In this document: positions 38,401 through 49,302 of the stretch, one piece after another | Numbering within the stretch: position 1 is the first letter of the stretch | Layout of the letters: each line of letters opens with the position of its first letter | Assembly (NCBI GenBank): GCA_907165065.1 | Contig: OU015538.1 | Span: forward strand, 17,065,165-17,129,164 | Source of the DNA: Caprimulgus europaeus | Taxonomy: Eukaryota; Chordata; Aves; Caprimulgiformes; Caprimulgidae | Length of the DNA stretch: 64,000 nt | Direction of reading: 5' to 3' | Translations under genes and position numbers: made by a program | Notes under the pieces: generated by a model | Database searches by the model: none | What the model saw: only the letters and a program-made list of their open reading frames with translations | Told to the model about the DNA's origin: nothing

Positions 38401-39721
38401 GACAAAAAGAAGAGTATCTTATCCTATACCATATGAGATGCTCATTCTCTTTAGATGAATAATGGAGTGTGTCTATGGATAGCTTTAACCATATCCACCT
38501 CTTAGCAAGTCCTAAAGTTGTTAGTGATAGCCAGTACCTTAGCCAAGAGTTTCCTTTGCTAATTGTGAACTTCTTTTTAATTACTGATGTCTCTTTCAAA
38601 TAAGTTTACAGTATCAACAGTGATGTTTTTCTGTATCTGCTATACCTGAGCATACCTGTTATGTTGTTTCTATTGATAACATGTTCTGCCTCCTGTTTTT
38701 CTGAACCGTATTTTTCTTCTCCCATCAGAAAAAAATTAGTTTCTGTCTGTTGAAAAGGCTGTGCATAGAACACATTACTGAATTTAGTAAATTTTAAAAT
38801 TTCTTGGCCACCCACTATGAGCTCAGAATGGATATATTTCAATTTCTCATTAACATGTACTCAATAAAATAAAAATTCAGTAGACCTCTGTAGATAACTT
38901 ATTAGGGAGGAAGGTTAAAAGTAATATTATTCAGAATATTTCTGTGATTTGTAAATATGTACACACAGAAAAGTAAAGAAAAAGAAATATTAGATCAACA
39001 TTACAACATTTCTCATTTCTCAGAGTAGAAGAGCCTTTTCTGAGTTTAAGCCTGCTACACGTAGTTTTCCTAGTAAGTAGTAGGGTTAAAATGAATTTGG
39101 ATATTGCAATGTTGCACAGTGGTTGCTGGAGCACAATTAACTCTCAGCAAACTAATCTTTGAGGAGCAGATTCTTTTTGCCTTCTTACATACAAGAAGCT
39201 GTTACCTAAGCATTACTGTATGATTAATTTATTTCAAGACTTATATCATACTTAAATAGCTTCTAAATTAACAAGGCGAAGAGAGTATCAAGTAGCATCA
39301 TATTCATATTCAATATTTATATGTTGTATCAGATAATTATTATTAAGAGACTTTATATTCAAATACTTTCAAAACTGATTTTAATAAAGCTTATACAACA
39401 TTAAGTATTGGAAGGACAGAAAAGGTATTCAGGTCAAATTCAAATAAGAAATATAAATGACTGATACTCTGATTTATAAAGAACTGAATTTCAGAGTACA
39501 TTTACAGTATGGGAATCCATAGCTAATGATTCTATATAATAAGGACTTCCTTATTGGAGCTTTCCTACTCTCTTTCCAAGGAAAATAAATTGTAGGGCTT
39601 GTGAAAATAATTTATTTTAAACTAAGTACAGTGAAATATGAATGAAACCGTGATGCTTGTATTAACGAAATTCAAGCATATTTATATGTACATACTTTTT
39701 TTTTTTTTTTCCCCCCTTCAG
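29451..39721. other. About 10 kb of non-coding sequence, no gene seen
   Basis: No repeat family, exon or RNA gene recognised. Simple sequence includes (CAAAA)n at 30587-30613, (GA)n at about 36632-36643 and (CAA)n at about 37568-37585. A 14-bp perfect palindrome, CTGTTCATGAACAG, lies at 32225-32238. Possible mRNA-end-like AATAAA sites are common, as expected from the base composition. The ORFs at 37990-38286 and 38300-38599 (minus) lack domains. Confidence 0.7.
30587..30613. repeat. (CAAAA)n simple repeat
   Basis: Four to five units of AAAAC followed by A-rich and CCAA sequence. A simple repeat with no associated element. Confidence 0.85.
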
Positions 39722-39766
39722 TTTAATGGAGGAGTTTGTCAGTACCACCCAGAACACGTAAACCTG
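39722..39766 (+). other. Candidate 45-nt microexon
   Basis: The acceptor is close to ideal. A T15 C6 TTCAG run ends at 39721, with a branch-point-like TATTAAC about 55-60 nt upstream. The donor-like CTG|GTTAGT begins at 39767. The 45 nt between are a multiple of three and are open only in the phase-0 frame, giving FNGGVCQYHPEHVNL; the other two phases hit stops. An in-frame cassette microexon in a large neural-type intron would look like this. I do not recognise the peptide and the donor has a weak +3 base. The strong T/C tract alone could also be a chance low-complexity run. Confidence 0.3.
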
Positions 39767-42700
39767 GTTAGTAAATTCCCTGTAATTGTATGTAATTGAA
39801 CCTTGCATTCAATGGTCAATGCACTATAAAGCTCATGGTAACCACATGGCAAAACAATGAAGGTTAAATTCTACCCTAAATAGCATTTTGTAGCTTCCCC
39901 AAAGCCATCCATGTCTTAAACGGCAGAAAGTTGCCAAGACTCTTTAGGTGCCTGACTTCAAAGCTGTATAAAGGTATTGTAAGGACATAGAGAGGAAAAA
40001 CAATTGGTCCAGAGAGCATTCAGATAAAACCAAGTCTTATCTCTTCTGTTGTACAGAGAAAAACAATTTAACAATTGTGGAGCTTCTCTTCCCTCAAGGA
40101 TCTTGCAGCCTGCTCGCTCCAGTCCTGCCCTCGGTTGCTGTTCTGCTATCCATTTATTCTCTCTAGCACCACTTAAACACGGGTGAACGTGAACCAGGAA
40201 GCAACATGCACTGAGAACATGAACCTTTGCTAGAAACTACAACTGAAAGGAAGGGAGGAAAGGGAGTTCAGGAACTGAGTGCTGAAATGCTCTTGTAGCC
40301 TTTTCTTCCACTCATACTTATCTATATCTTGCACAGATGGGAATAGAAAGCAGATTAATGGACGGATCCTATCCTAATGATATTTCTTTTTAAGAGGCTA
40401 ATTTACCACTGGCAGAATATCCTTTTTTGCCCCTAGTATTTTTATCTTTGGTCTTATTTATTTTTGCAGCACACGAACTTGTCACTTAAATGTGACTCAT
40501 TTATTTTTTTTCTGAAAAAACCCAACTTTTTCCGATATGTTTCATCTCTGTTACTTTATTAAGTAAGCCATTTTTTAAGAACTAAATTAAAAACTGAAGT
40601 CAAATATTATTTGCAGACCCCTACTTAAGTAAGTAGCTACAGAAAGATTAAGCAATCAATAGATACTGCAAAGCAAGTCCTGCAGCTATGAAGCCATGTG
40701 GTACAATATCATTTCACTTGTGTGGAAGAGCCTGAGTCTGGTTAGGCACCAAACTGGGCATTGTTAGCAAAGTTGTATTGATTGTGTGCCGGCCAGGCCG
40801 CTGAGGGCTGTGTTATCTCAATCAGTGCAAATGCCAGTGATCCTGATTTTTGAAAGCAGTAGGAATGTTGTCTCCAATAGAGATAAAGATATATAATGCT
40901 AACGATATTGTAAACCACATAGTTTGGAAATAATTAAATTTGGCATATATGTTTTATTCCCTACATTGTTCTCTAATAAAACTACAGTGTGCAAGGCAGT
41001 CATCTAGGTCAAAACCAGACAAGAGTGCAGCAATAAAACAGGATAAGGAATATAAAACCAGGAAAAAGGTAGTCAATACAAGTTACTATTTAAAAGGTTC
41101 ATGCAGTTACGAAGGGGGAGAAGAAATAGAACAGGGATTTCGTTAGTGAACAGAGTAAGTAAAAAAATGTTTTTCAGAAAAAGTAGTGTTTGCATTAAAA
41201 ATAGCACTATAAAAGCTGTGTGAGGAATAAGAGCTATGCTAGGATTTGAAATAAAGAAGCTGTTTCTAGCTCTTGTAAAACAGAAAGGTTGACAGCTATA
41301 ACTGGGGAGGATGAAAAGAAACATTTACTAAAAGTATACAATGTGTAATCTAGCCTAAGTAACATAAACCCTGGAATCACAGAAACGCTAACTGTGCAGT
41401 CCTGGATGAAAATTAATATCAGCATTAACAAGAAAACAAGGGTTGCACAAAAGGTTGAGGTTATAAAATTACCCCAGTACTGGGTAAAGTGAAAATAATG
41501 ACCTGGTAATTTTAGATAATCTAGATTGATATTGATTCTAAATAAAATAAAGGAACAACTGAGTTGGGACTTTGAAGACGACTAATTATTACAACGTTGA
41601 TTCTTACGTTGCTTGTCTGGTTTTGTCGAATTTGTCTTTTCAAACTCTGTATTTGCCTGGTCTGATAAGCTTGCTGACCTAATCAAAACAGACAGTCAGT
41701 ATCATAATATCTGGATTTCTCCAGCTTATTTGTGATTGAAAGCTCCCATTACATGCAATAACAGGGTTTTTTGCAGATTAAGTTTAAAAGCGAGTACATC
41801 ACGGAAGACAAATTTAAGATGCTAATGGGAAGAAAAAGTTCTGGGCTGTTACTGAGCAATTAATATTTGCTGGAGACATATAGAGAATATGTGGAGTCGT
41901 ATATGTGAAGTTTGCACACGATACAGCATTTCTGAGGTAAGAAAGTACGAGAAGGATGGGATACTGATGCGGAATAAGGTATATGGATCCAGCTGAGGAC
42001 CTGACTGAAGAGGCTGCTCAATAACAGCCATGCAAATGGAGCATATTCACTGCATCAGCCCATCTTCCCTCAGGACAGAAGTTACAGCTCCATTAATCTC
42101 TTCCTCCTTTCTTGCAGTACATGTGGTCTTAAGAATGACCTAGAGCACTAAATTAAATGGTCACAATTGAATACTGATATGCATAATAATATGCATTTCA
42201 AAATGAAGACCACACACTGTGCTTGCAAAGTTGGAGCTGTTGTGTATAGCTACAGTAAGTTAACAAGTGTTTTAATGGTCATTGTGAATAAATGTAGTAT
42301 TGAAATTAATTTCAGAATTAACTTGCTTTTTTTTTTCCTAGCTGTGCTAAAACTACTACAGTTCAAAAGGAATATTAAAATAGTCAAGTGGGAATAAAGG
42401 AATCTCACAAAATTTATCCAGAATTTGGAATATCAAGCCTTATCTCACAAAGAGTGGCATCTTCCAAGGGGAAGTTGAGAGAAGACTTGCTCTCTCTTTA
42501 GAAGTGCTTATGCATGGATGCATTTAAATAGTGAGAGACATGAAGATCCTTCTATCCAAAGACTGTTAACTGAGGTTAGAGAAATTAATTGCCTAATTAG
42601 GATATGATTTCTTAGCAGTCTGACAGACCATGCAAAGATGCAACTTCTTATCATTCAGAATCTTTGATGTGAGTTGGAACAGTTTTCTAAGATGTGTATG

Positions 42701-45700
42701 ATTTAATTCAGCTTTTCAGAAGAAATCTGAAGCCTGTGTGTACTGAGAAATCATCCTAAATCTTTCAGGTGGTCTACTGCATCTTCCTGGAGCATTTGTG
42801 ACACATTCTTTTTGCTCTAAATACTTTCACAACACTTAGTTTTACAAAAACATAACATTAGTCTTCTGTTTCAGAGCCTCATTTAGTCATCTGACCAATC
42901 AGAAATTAATATTTGTTTCCACTTCCATAGGTCTTTAACTTTACCATGACTTGCTAGATTCTTCTCTCCTTTCTGAAGCATCAGGGTTTTTCTTCAAATG
43001 AAGATAGGATGATAAACTCTGGGTGCTGCAGGGAGGTATTAGTTAGAATTGTTGCTCAGCTTGACTGATATACTTGTCCCTCCTGCTCCCTGAAGGAGCA
43101 AGCCTTTATTCAGCCTTCTCTTTGGTAAGATAAATATATAAAGTTCCTTAAGCTCTGCAACACACGGCTGATTTTCCAATTTTGGGATTATTCCTTTCTT
43201 TTTCAGTGTGTGGTACAGCTCACCAGCTGTATCATCTGTGTATCTCAACAAATTTCCTGTCGTTGGAGAGGCATTGGCTATCAGTGGTCTGCTAGGCTTT
43301 TTTTTTTTTTTTTTTTTTTCCTCTCTCTGTCAGTGTGTTTTGGAGGGTTTTCTGAAAATTCAGAATTTTTGAGTAATTGCTGCTTGTTAGAAGGAAGTCA
43401 AATGGTACAGAAGAATATATAATGTATAGGCAGTTGACTTCAAAAGTCTAAATCCTGTCTGAGAACACTTATCTAAGACCTATGTTTCATTTAGGTACCT
43501 AGTCTACAAAACTCATCTGGAAGTGATCTGTAGTCAGTGAATGTGTTCTCCAGAGGAAAATTAAGCCCACCTATTTTAAGAAGGAATTAATTATCTTCTG
43601 GTAATTGATGGTGCAATAAATTGATACTTTAGAATTAGACTATGCTCCTTACTTCCTGGTGGCTAAAATTAGGTGAACTCGATGCCACCTACTGTGATAT
43701 AAAAGCCTAATAATGTATTTTTTTTCTAATTGAAATATTACTGACAACATTTGGCTACAGAGAGGTGATGTACAACATTTTTTATTTAGACTAACTGATT
43801 CACTTTTCAGGAATTACAGTTACTGTAGCTGTATCATTAGATTAGCAATTGCCACATAATTTCGGCCACACACATAACAACAATTACAGTAGCTTTGCAG
43901 TTATTAAATGCAAAATGAAAATTGGTTTGTTGAGCAGCATCATTACTCATAAATTCTTCCTTTGTTATATAATATCATCTACTGTATTTTTCTCTTAGAA
44001 TGAATAACATTTAAGATCAAAACAATTATGCCAAATGGAGAAAGTAATTGTACAATATCCGTATTCAGACACAAGATTTATAATAGATAATAAGAACATG
44101 ATCAAAATACAATTACATATGCAATTTGTTTTGATGTACATGCTTTTGTGTGATAAAGAAGCTTTAATTCAAGCCTTCTTTTTTGTTGTTTTGTTTTTGT
44201 TTGGGTTTTTTTTTAATGTCTATTACTTTAAGGGTAGGCTAAATTAAAGAAATTGCATGTATCAGTTGCAGACCACTTTTTGGTCAGAATTATTTCATTG
44301 CCATAATAAGTGAAGCACAAAGAGTTATGTGTCTGTTACTGGAAGTTTGAAGACCTAACCCTCAGGTCTGGCTAATACTTTTATTTATTTGGTGCTTTAT
44401 TGTAAGATATTCATACTGTGGAATTGTTAATAGGGAAGTCCCCTGCCAGAACTATGGTGTGGTACTGGGTGATACATTTTATTAAGGAGACAGTCCAAAC
44501 CATGAAGGGTTAGGGTTAAAGACTTGAGTATTTGTTTCCTATCTTGTTGTTATATATGGAACAATCTGCAAATGAACATTTAAAAACACCGCGATTCTGA
44601 GAGGAAGTTCACTGTGAGATAAAATTATGTAGCATAAGCAGCATTCACTCCTTTGGCGTGTTGTCCTGTTACAGCTTTCATCTGGAGTTCTTCGGCCTAG
44701 ATTTCCAAGTGGCATTAGAGGGAGGGTCGTGGAAGTTGAGTGTTCAGATCTTGTGCTCAGCGTGGTCAGAAGCATCTATAGAAACAAACATCTCAGAAGG
44801 AAAAGATGTCTAATAGCCCCGAGAACAAGTTTGTCTCTTGCTGCATAAAGCTATGCATGTTTGGGGGTGGAGGGGAGAAGGGTTACCCATTAACTGATGT
44901 TAACACAATTTCTGTTTCTAACAACCTGTGCAACTAGATTTCTCATTTTAAAATGGATAATTTCCCTTTTTTTTAAAAATTTTTTTTTTAAATAATTAAG
45001 TAATCTGATAGAAGGATGCATGTAAAAATCTGTATTACAAAATGAATTAATGTAGCTCTTGCTGTCATAGCTTGCTTCCTAATAGTGGTGTAGTTTCTGT
45101 GAGCTTCTGGAATATGATGTAAGGCTTCTGTTCAAGAAGCAGTTAACACTATCATCACATTATATGACAAGTCTCTATGCATTCCAAAACATGATTTTGC
45201 TCCACCTGCCTAACACTGTTTCATTAGCCTCTATTCTGAATTTTTGTACTAACCATTTACTGCTTCATTTTTACTGGGATATCATAAACAAGGGATAAAC
45301 TGAGTGTGTAACTGTATCAGCTTGTTTTCAAGCACATCAGAGGTATAGGTTGAGTATGCACTCGAGCTTTTCTATTTTTTCAGCTCTCTCCTGCTCTCAG
45401 AGTTAAAATAGATGTACTCCAAATCTAAGCCTGAATTTCCTGTTTAAAAAGTAAAAGTAACTGCTAGGAAGGAAGAACTAACTTACTGGGTGTCAGAGGT
45501 CCCTTGATGGTGCTAAACTTTAATAGAGGATGAGCTGCCTCTGTTTTTCCATACTGAGATGCCTACCTATTTTGTCTGCTCAGACTGACAGGTCTGAAAA
45601 TGAATGATTTTTCCTCAGTCATGATGGATACCATTTCTAGACATATTGTATCATAATGGACAAATAACTTCTCTTAAAGATTTGTCATATAATTTGAAGG

Positions 45701-45833
45701 AAAAAAAATTGTACCCCTGAGACAGACATTTCTATCTATATCCTCTGGGAGTAATGAGACCTTAGAGCAGAGTCTAAGGCTAAGAGTTGGTTCAAAATAC
45801 TATGATGTGATGTGCCCTTATCTTCTTTTGCAG
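39767..45833. other. Non-coding sequence, no gene seen
   Basis: T10 CCTAG at 42327-42340 and T22 CCTCTCTCTGTCAG at 43298-43333 both look like splice acceptors, but the sequence after them has no convincing donor. G/T-rich simple sequence lies at 44178-44214 and T/A tracts at 44967-44991. The patch 40785-40815 (GCCGGCCAGGCCGC) is briefly GC-rich. No gene recognised. Confidence 0.65.
43298..43319. repeat. T22 homopolymer
   Basis: The longest homopolymer in the window. It is followed by a CT-rich stretch and CAG, giving an acceptor-like profile without a supported exon. Confidence 0.9.
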
Positions 45834-45900
45834 ATAAGACAGGCAGACTGTTTCTTGCACAGAAAATCAAAGAGCAGGCTGTAAAATCATAGGAAATAAA
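45834..45900 (+). other. Candidate short terminal exon
   Basis: A very good acceptor (CCCTTATCTTCTTTTGCAG, ending 45833) is followed by 18 open codons (KTGRLFLAQKIKEQAVKS) from 45836 to a TAG at 45890-45892. An AATAAA follows at 45895-45900. The acceptor, short coding tail, stop and poly(A) signal resemble an alternative last exon. The stop and poly(A) signal are nearly touching, leaving almost no 3' UTR, which is unusual. Speculative. Confidence 0.15.
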
Positions 45901-46339
45901 AAATGACAACCGGAATCTCTCCTTTCTTTTGAAAAATATTTCTTCCAGATTTTTTTTTTAAATCTCTCCATTCCTGTGTGACCCAACTTACCTAAACTGT
46001 AATGACCATAGCTGAATCCCAAATGACTCATCTGAATATGGAAAATATAAGCCTCCATATTTTATTTCTAATATTTGTATTGTGAGTAAGCCACCTTGAA
46101 AAAACCCAACCACTTGCTGGTTAACAATAAGAGCACAGAACTGGAGATCACCAAGTCCCCTACATTCCCAAGAGTAGAGGAGAGATATTCAGGAAAAAGA
46201 GAGCTTTGCAAATTGATATATTGATCTACCCCATTCTCTCAAGCCTTTTTAAGTCCCTTGAGGTTGTCTTGGAAGCAGCTAGTACAGATGTTGTGATCCT
46301 TACTTACCATGAAGAGCTTGTGAAGCAGAAAATGAAGGA
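45901..46339. other. Non-coding sequence, no gene seen
   Basis: Contains T9 around 45950 and otherwise ordinary AT-rich sequence. Confidence 0.6.
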
Positions 46340-46620
46340 AGGTCTGGGACGGCTGCGAGACATGGTCAGACGCTGATGCACTTGTACTTTTGTATAATCT
46401 CATTTGTACAAGGTTTTGGTTGCCCCCTGGGAAGAAGGCCACTGTTATATATGACCCCTCTTCTTCCCCTGCCCCATGATGGACCTGTCTCCTATGAACC
46501 TTCTGAGCTCTATAGGTGGAGATGTGCACTCACATTGCAGTGACCCTACAGCCAAAGGGTCATAACCCGATGCCTGCACAAAGCATCATGCACGTGCTGT
46601 GACGCTGACAGACAGGCTAG
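46340..46620. other. CpG-richer patch of unknown nature
   Basis: About seven CpGs in 280 bp, including GGACGGCTGCGAGAC and the E-box GCACGTGC near 46593-46598. A 96-codon minus-strand frame crosses part of it, without a domain. It could be a relic of a mobile element, an exon-poor regulatory element or a decayed pseudogene. I cannot assign it. Confidence 0.25.
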
Positions 46621-46980
46621 GAGGCAGTTCATTGAGCTGGAAAAGATGGCCTATAAGCCTGTGAGAATATTCCAGGTTGAGGAGAAGTGAGTTCCAGGGC
46701 ATCAGATGGGAATTATGTAGCAGAGACAAAGAAGACTTCTCCTAGGAGAAGATGTGGAGCTTAAGGGATTATATGTGGAATAAGTAGCAGTAAAACCATG
46801 ATTGCATTTGAGAGATGTTTTCACCTTAGCTCACACAACATTATCATCAGTGTGCAAAGGAACAATACCTTGAATTTCCTTCAGCCAGTAGTTGATTAGT
46901 TTCCTATTATGAACACAAGAGGTTGGATGGTTGCTGTAGAACTTTCTGTTTTGGTATCAGAAGCTGTTTTTCTTCCTCAG

Positions 46981-47049
46981 GTCATAAAGTCAATCAGTGC
47001 CCAAGAGGAAGAGCTGACTGATGAATATGCATATCTGTGGATTCAAATG
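46981..47049 (+). other. Candidate 69-nt internal exon
   Basis: The acceptor TGTTTTTCTTCCTCAG (ending 46980) is strong. The donor-like ATG|GTAAAG begins at 47050. Between them lie 69 nt, open in phase 0 for 23 codons with an acidic, exon-like composition (ISAQEEELTDEYAYLW in the middle). The open frame also continues on both sides (46909-47196), so the openness alone is not strong evidence. No family recognised. The spacing from the 39722 candidate (about 7 kb) and the matching strand and phase would suit one plus-strand transcript, but that is inference. Confidence 0.25.
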
Positions 47050-49288
47050 GTAAAGGTGCACATTATGGGCTCTGATAGGCTATTCTTTATCCCAGTTCTT
47101 CTCATCTGTAGTGAAGAACCTTCATATGTACTGAAAGCCCTGCTAGAAGAGGATGTCAGGGGCTGTTACTGTGGCATGACACGCTGCAGTCCTTAACATT
47201 TTCTATAGGGAAAAGGACAGCTTAGCAAATAGTTTAGAGAAGGCTAAAAATAGTCTCAGGAATGTTGTAATATAAGAAGAAAATACTGAAAAATAAATAA
47301 AAAGATTGACATCTGTCAAATATCATTAAGTGCATCAAATATTAATCATAACAAAGGTTGTAATTTATTTTAAATCTGCATATTAATACACATAGAGAAC
47401 ATTATACTATAAAGCATGTAATCAGTATTTGGGTACACGATGCTTGTGCGTGACAATTTGTCACTTTACCTATTTGCTTTACAAATTGCTATGTGGAACT
47501 GATTAATTGTTTTTTGTTCATTAACTAGAGAGTCCTGGTTATTTCTAAGTGTCTCAAGGTTTCAGAATTGCTTATTACTACAGCCTCATCTTTTTGAGAA
47601 TATAGAAAGATTGCAGTTTGACAGACTTCATTCATTGGCAGTGAGCAGCAGTCACCTTCTGTGGGTGATGAAACAGAGAAGTATCTGCAGCTGGTTGAAA
47701 TACTCAGGGCAACTTGAGTCTGAAGATCTGTATAGACTGGCATAAAGTTGTGAGCAGTTTTATTTGGCAAGTACATTGCATTATCCATACAAAAAAGTCA
47801 ACTAAAATTCCAGAAAGACCTTTTAAAATTTGAAAAGAAACAGACATAAAAGCTTTTATTAAAAATAAAATTGAAATAACATTTCATCTAGAAAACTGCC
47901 TACAATTAAATAGCAGATTTTAAGGTTAAAATATATAGCTAAAAACAAAGTTTCATTTGACTCAAAACAATATCTTTTTCTTGTTCTAAGCAAATTAGAG
48001 AAAGATTGACCCAGAATTGTGAAATTGTAGATTAGAAATTGTAGTCTCTCACCAATAACTTTTTTTTTCACAGATTTAGTTAAGTACTTCTTAACATTCT
48101 GTATTAAAATATTTGAGTTGTATGTGAAATCATATTACAAAATCCCTATTGCCATTTATGAGAAAAAAATATGGTTTGCAGCCCCTAGCCACTCCACACA
48201 TGTAATTTCTCTGGAGGAAATATGATTTTTATTTACTGGAAAAGTGTCTCTGATGAGCAGACTATAATTAATAAAATACATTAGTCTGTTTTCTTTTAAG
48301 TATAGACCAGACTTACAGGATGGACTTGTTTCTTGTATAGAATATGATTGGTCCTATCACAGAATACTGTATTCTGGGTTTTATTTGACTCTCAATCTTT
48401 TATACCTTTTCACAGGAAAAAAAAAAAAAAAGGAAAAAAGTTATAAAATTACAGCTGTTGCTTCCCTCACTCATTTTGTCAAAAGACCTCTTCATTTCAA
48501 GCTTCTTGCCTGAAATGAAAAAGGAATTGTAAGTGGATTATAAACAGCATCTTCCAGCCAAGGCCCATGGTTACCTGGAATGTATAAATCCTTGAATGCC
48601 TAAATTTTCCTAGAGTATTTCTACTGTGTTAACTGGGATACAGAAAAGGTAAGGCCAGAAGTTTCAAATTGTGCTGCCTAATTGCAGAAAATTCAGCTGT
48701 GGCTGGGTACCTGGAGCATTGCAAGTGCATGGTAATAGTGGAATTCAAGTACTTCATTTAAAGGTTATTTGAAAGCTTATAAAACTCCGTACTAAGTGTC
48801 TTTAGAAAGGGATACACTGAGAATTAAAGCTCCTAAATTTCAACGTCTTTTTTTGCCTCTTAAATTACAGTGGAATTGCAGTCCACAAATTAAATCATTG
48901 ACCACAACCCTCATTAAAAGTCAATATTTATGGAAATTACTGCATTCTGGGATCTGAGAAACTGAAGCATTTCTCTGTACCCAGAAAAGGCAATGACTGT
49001 TTCTATGGCATACACAATAATGTTTTAATAGCACTGCTGAGGCGAAGTACCTCGATTATAACTTCAGTGTCTTCCAATGAACTGTTTGTAAATCTCTGAG
49101 AAATATTTTAATTTTCTTCTTTTTTTTCATCATAATGCTGGAAAAAGCATTCTTACAAGTGTAAACATTTGTACTAAGCTTAAATGAATCTGTTTACACA
49201 ATAAATTCTTCCAAGCTTCTAGTAGCTAAAATGAGTTAACAAAAATGCAAACCAATTCTGATGGAGGACAAAAAACCAACTGACCGTG
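47050..49288. other. Non-coding sequence, no gene seen
   Basis: A15 lies at 48417-48431. No gene-like frame above 87 codons and no repeat family recognised. Confidence 0.7.
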
Positions 49289-49302
49289 GTTGCTCTGGTA
49301 AC
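49289..49302 (-). promoter_or_regulatory. RFX X-box motif (second)
   Basis: On the minus strand the sequence is GTTACCAGAGCAAC. It fits GTNRCC, a 2-base spacer, then RGYAAC, the same half sites as the motif at 9517-9530. The surrounding DNA is not CpG-rich. It could be an enhancer site or a chance match. Confidence 0.35.

Noticed and set aside
42327..42397. T10 CCTAG acceptor followed by a short open frame
   Set aside because: Donor (CAA|GTGGGA) is poor and two of three phases are closed almost at once.
43298..43406. T22 CCTCTCTCTGTCAG acceptor with an open frame after it
   Set aside because: The only donor-like site (ATG|GTACAG) is weak and the poly-T tract alone generates the acceptor profile.
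44507..44520. GGGTTAGGGTTAAA, telomere-like words
   Set aside because: Only two units, far too short for an interstitial telomere array.
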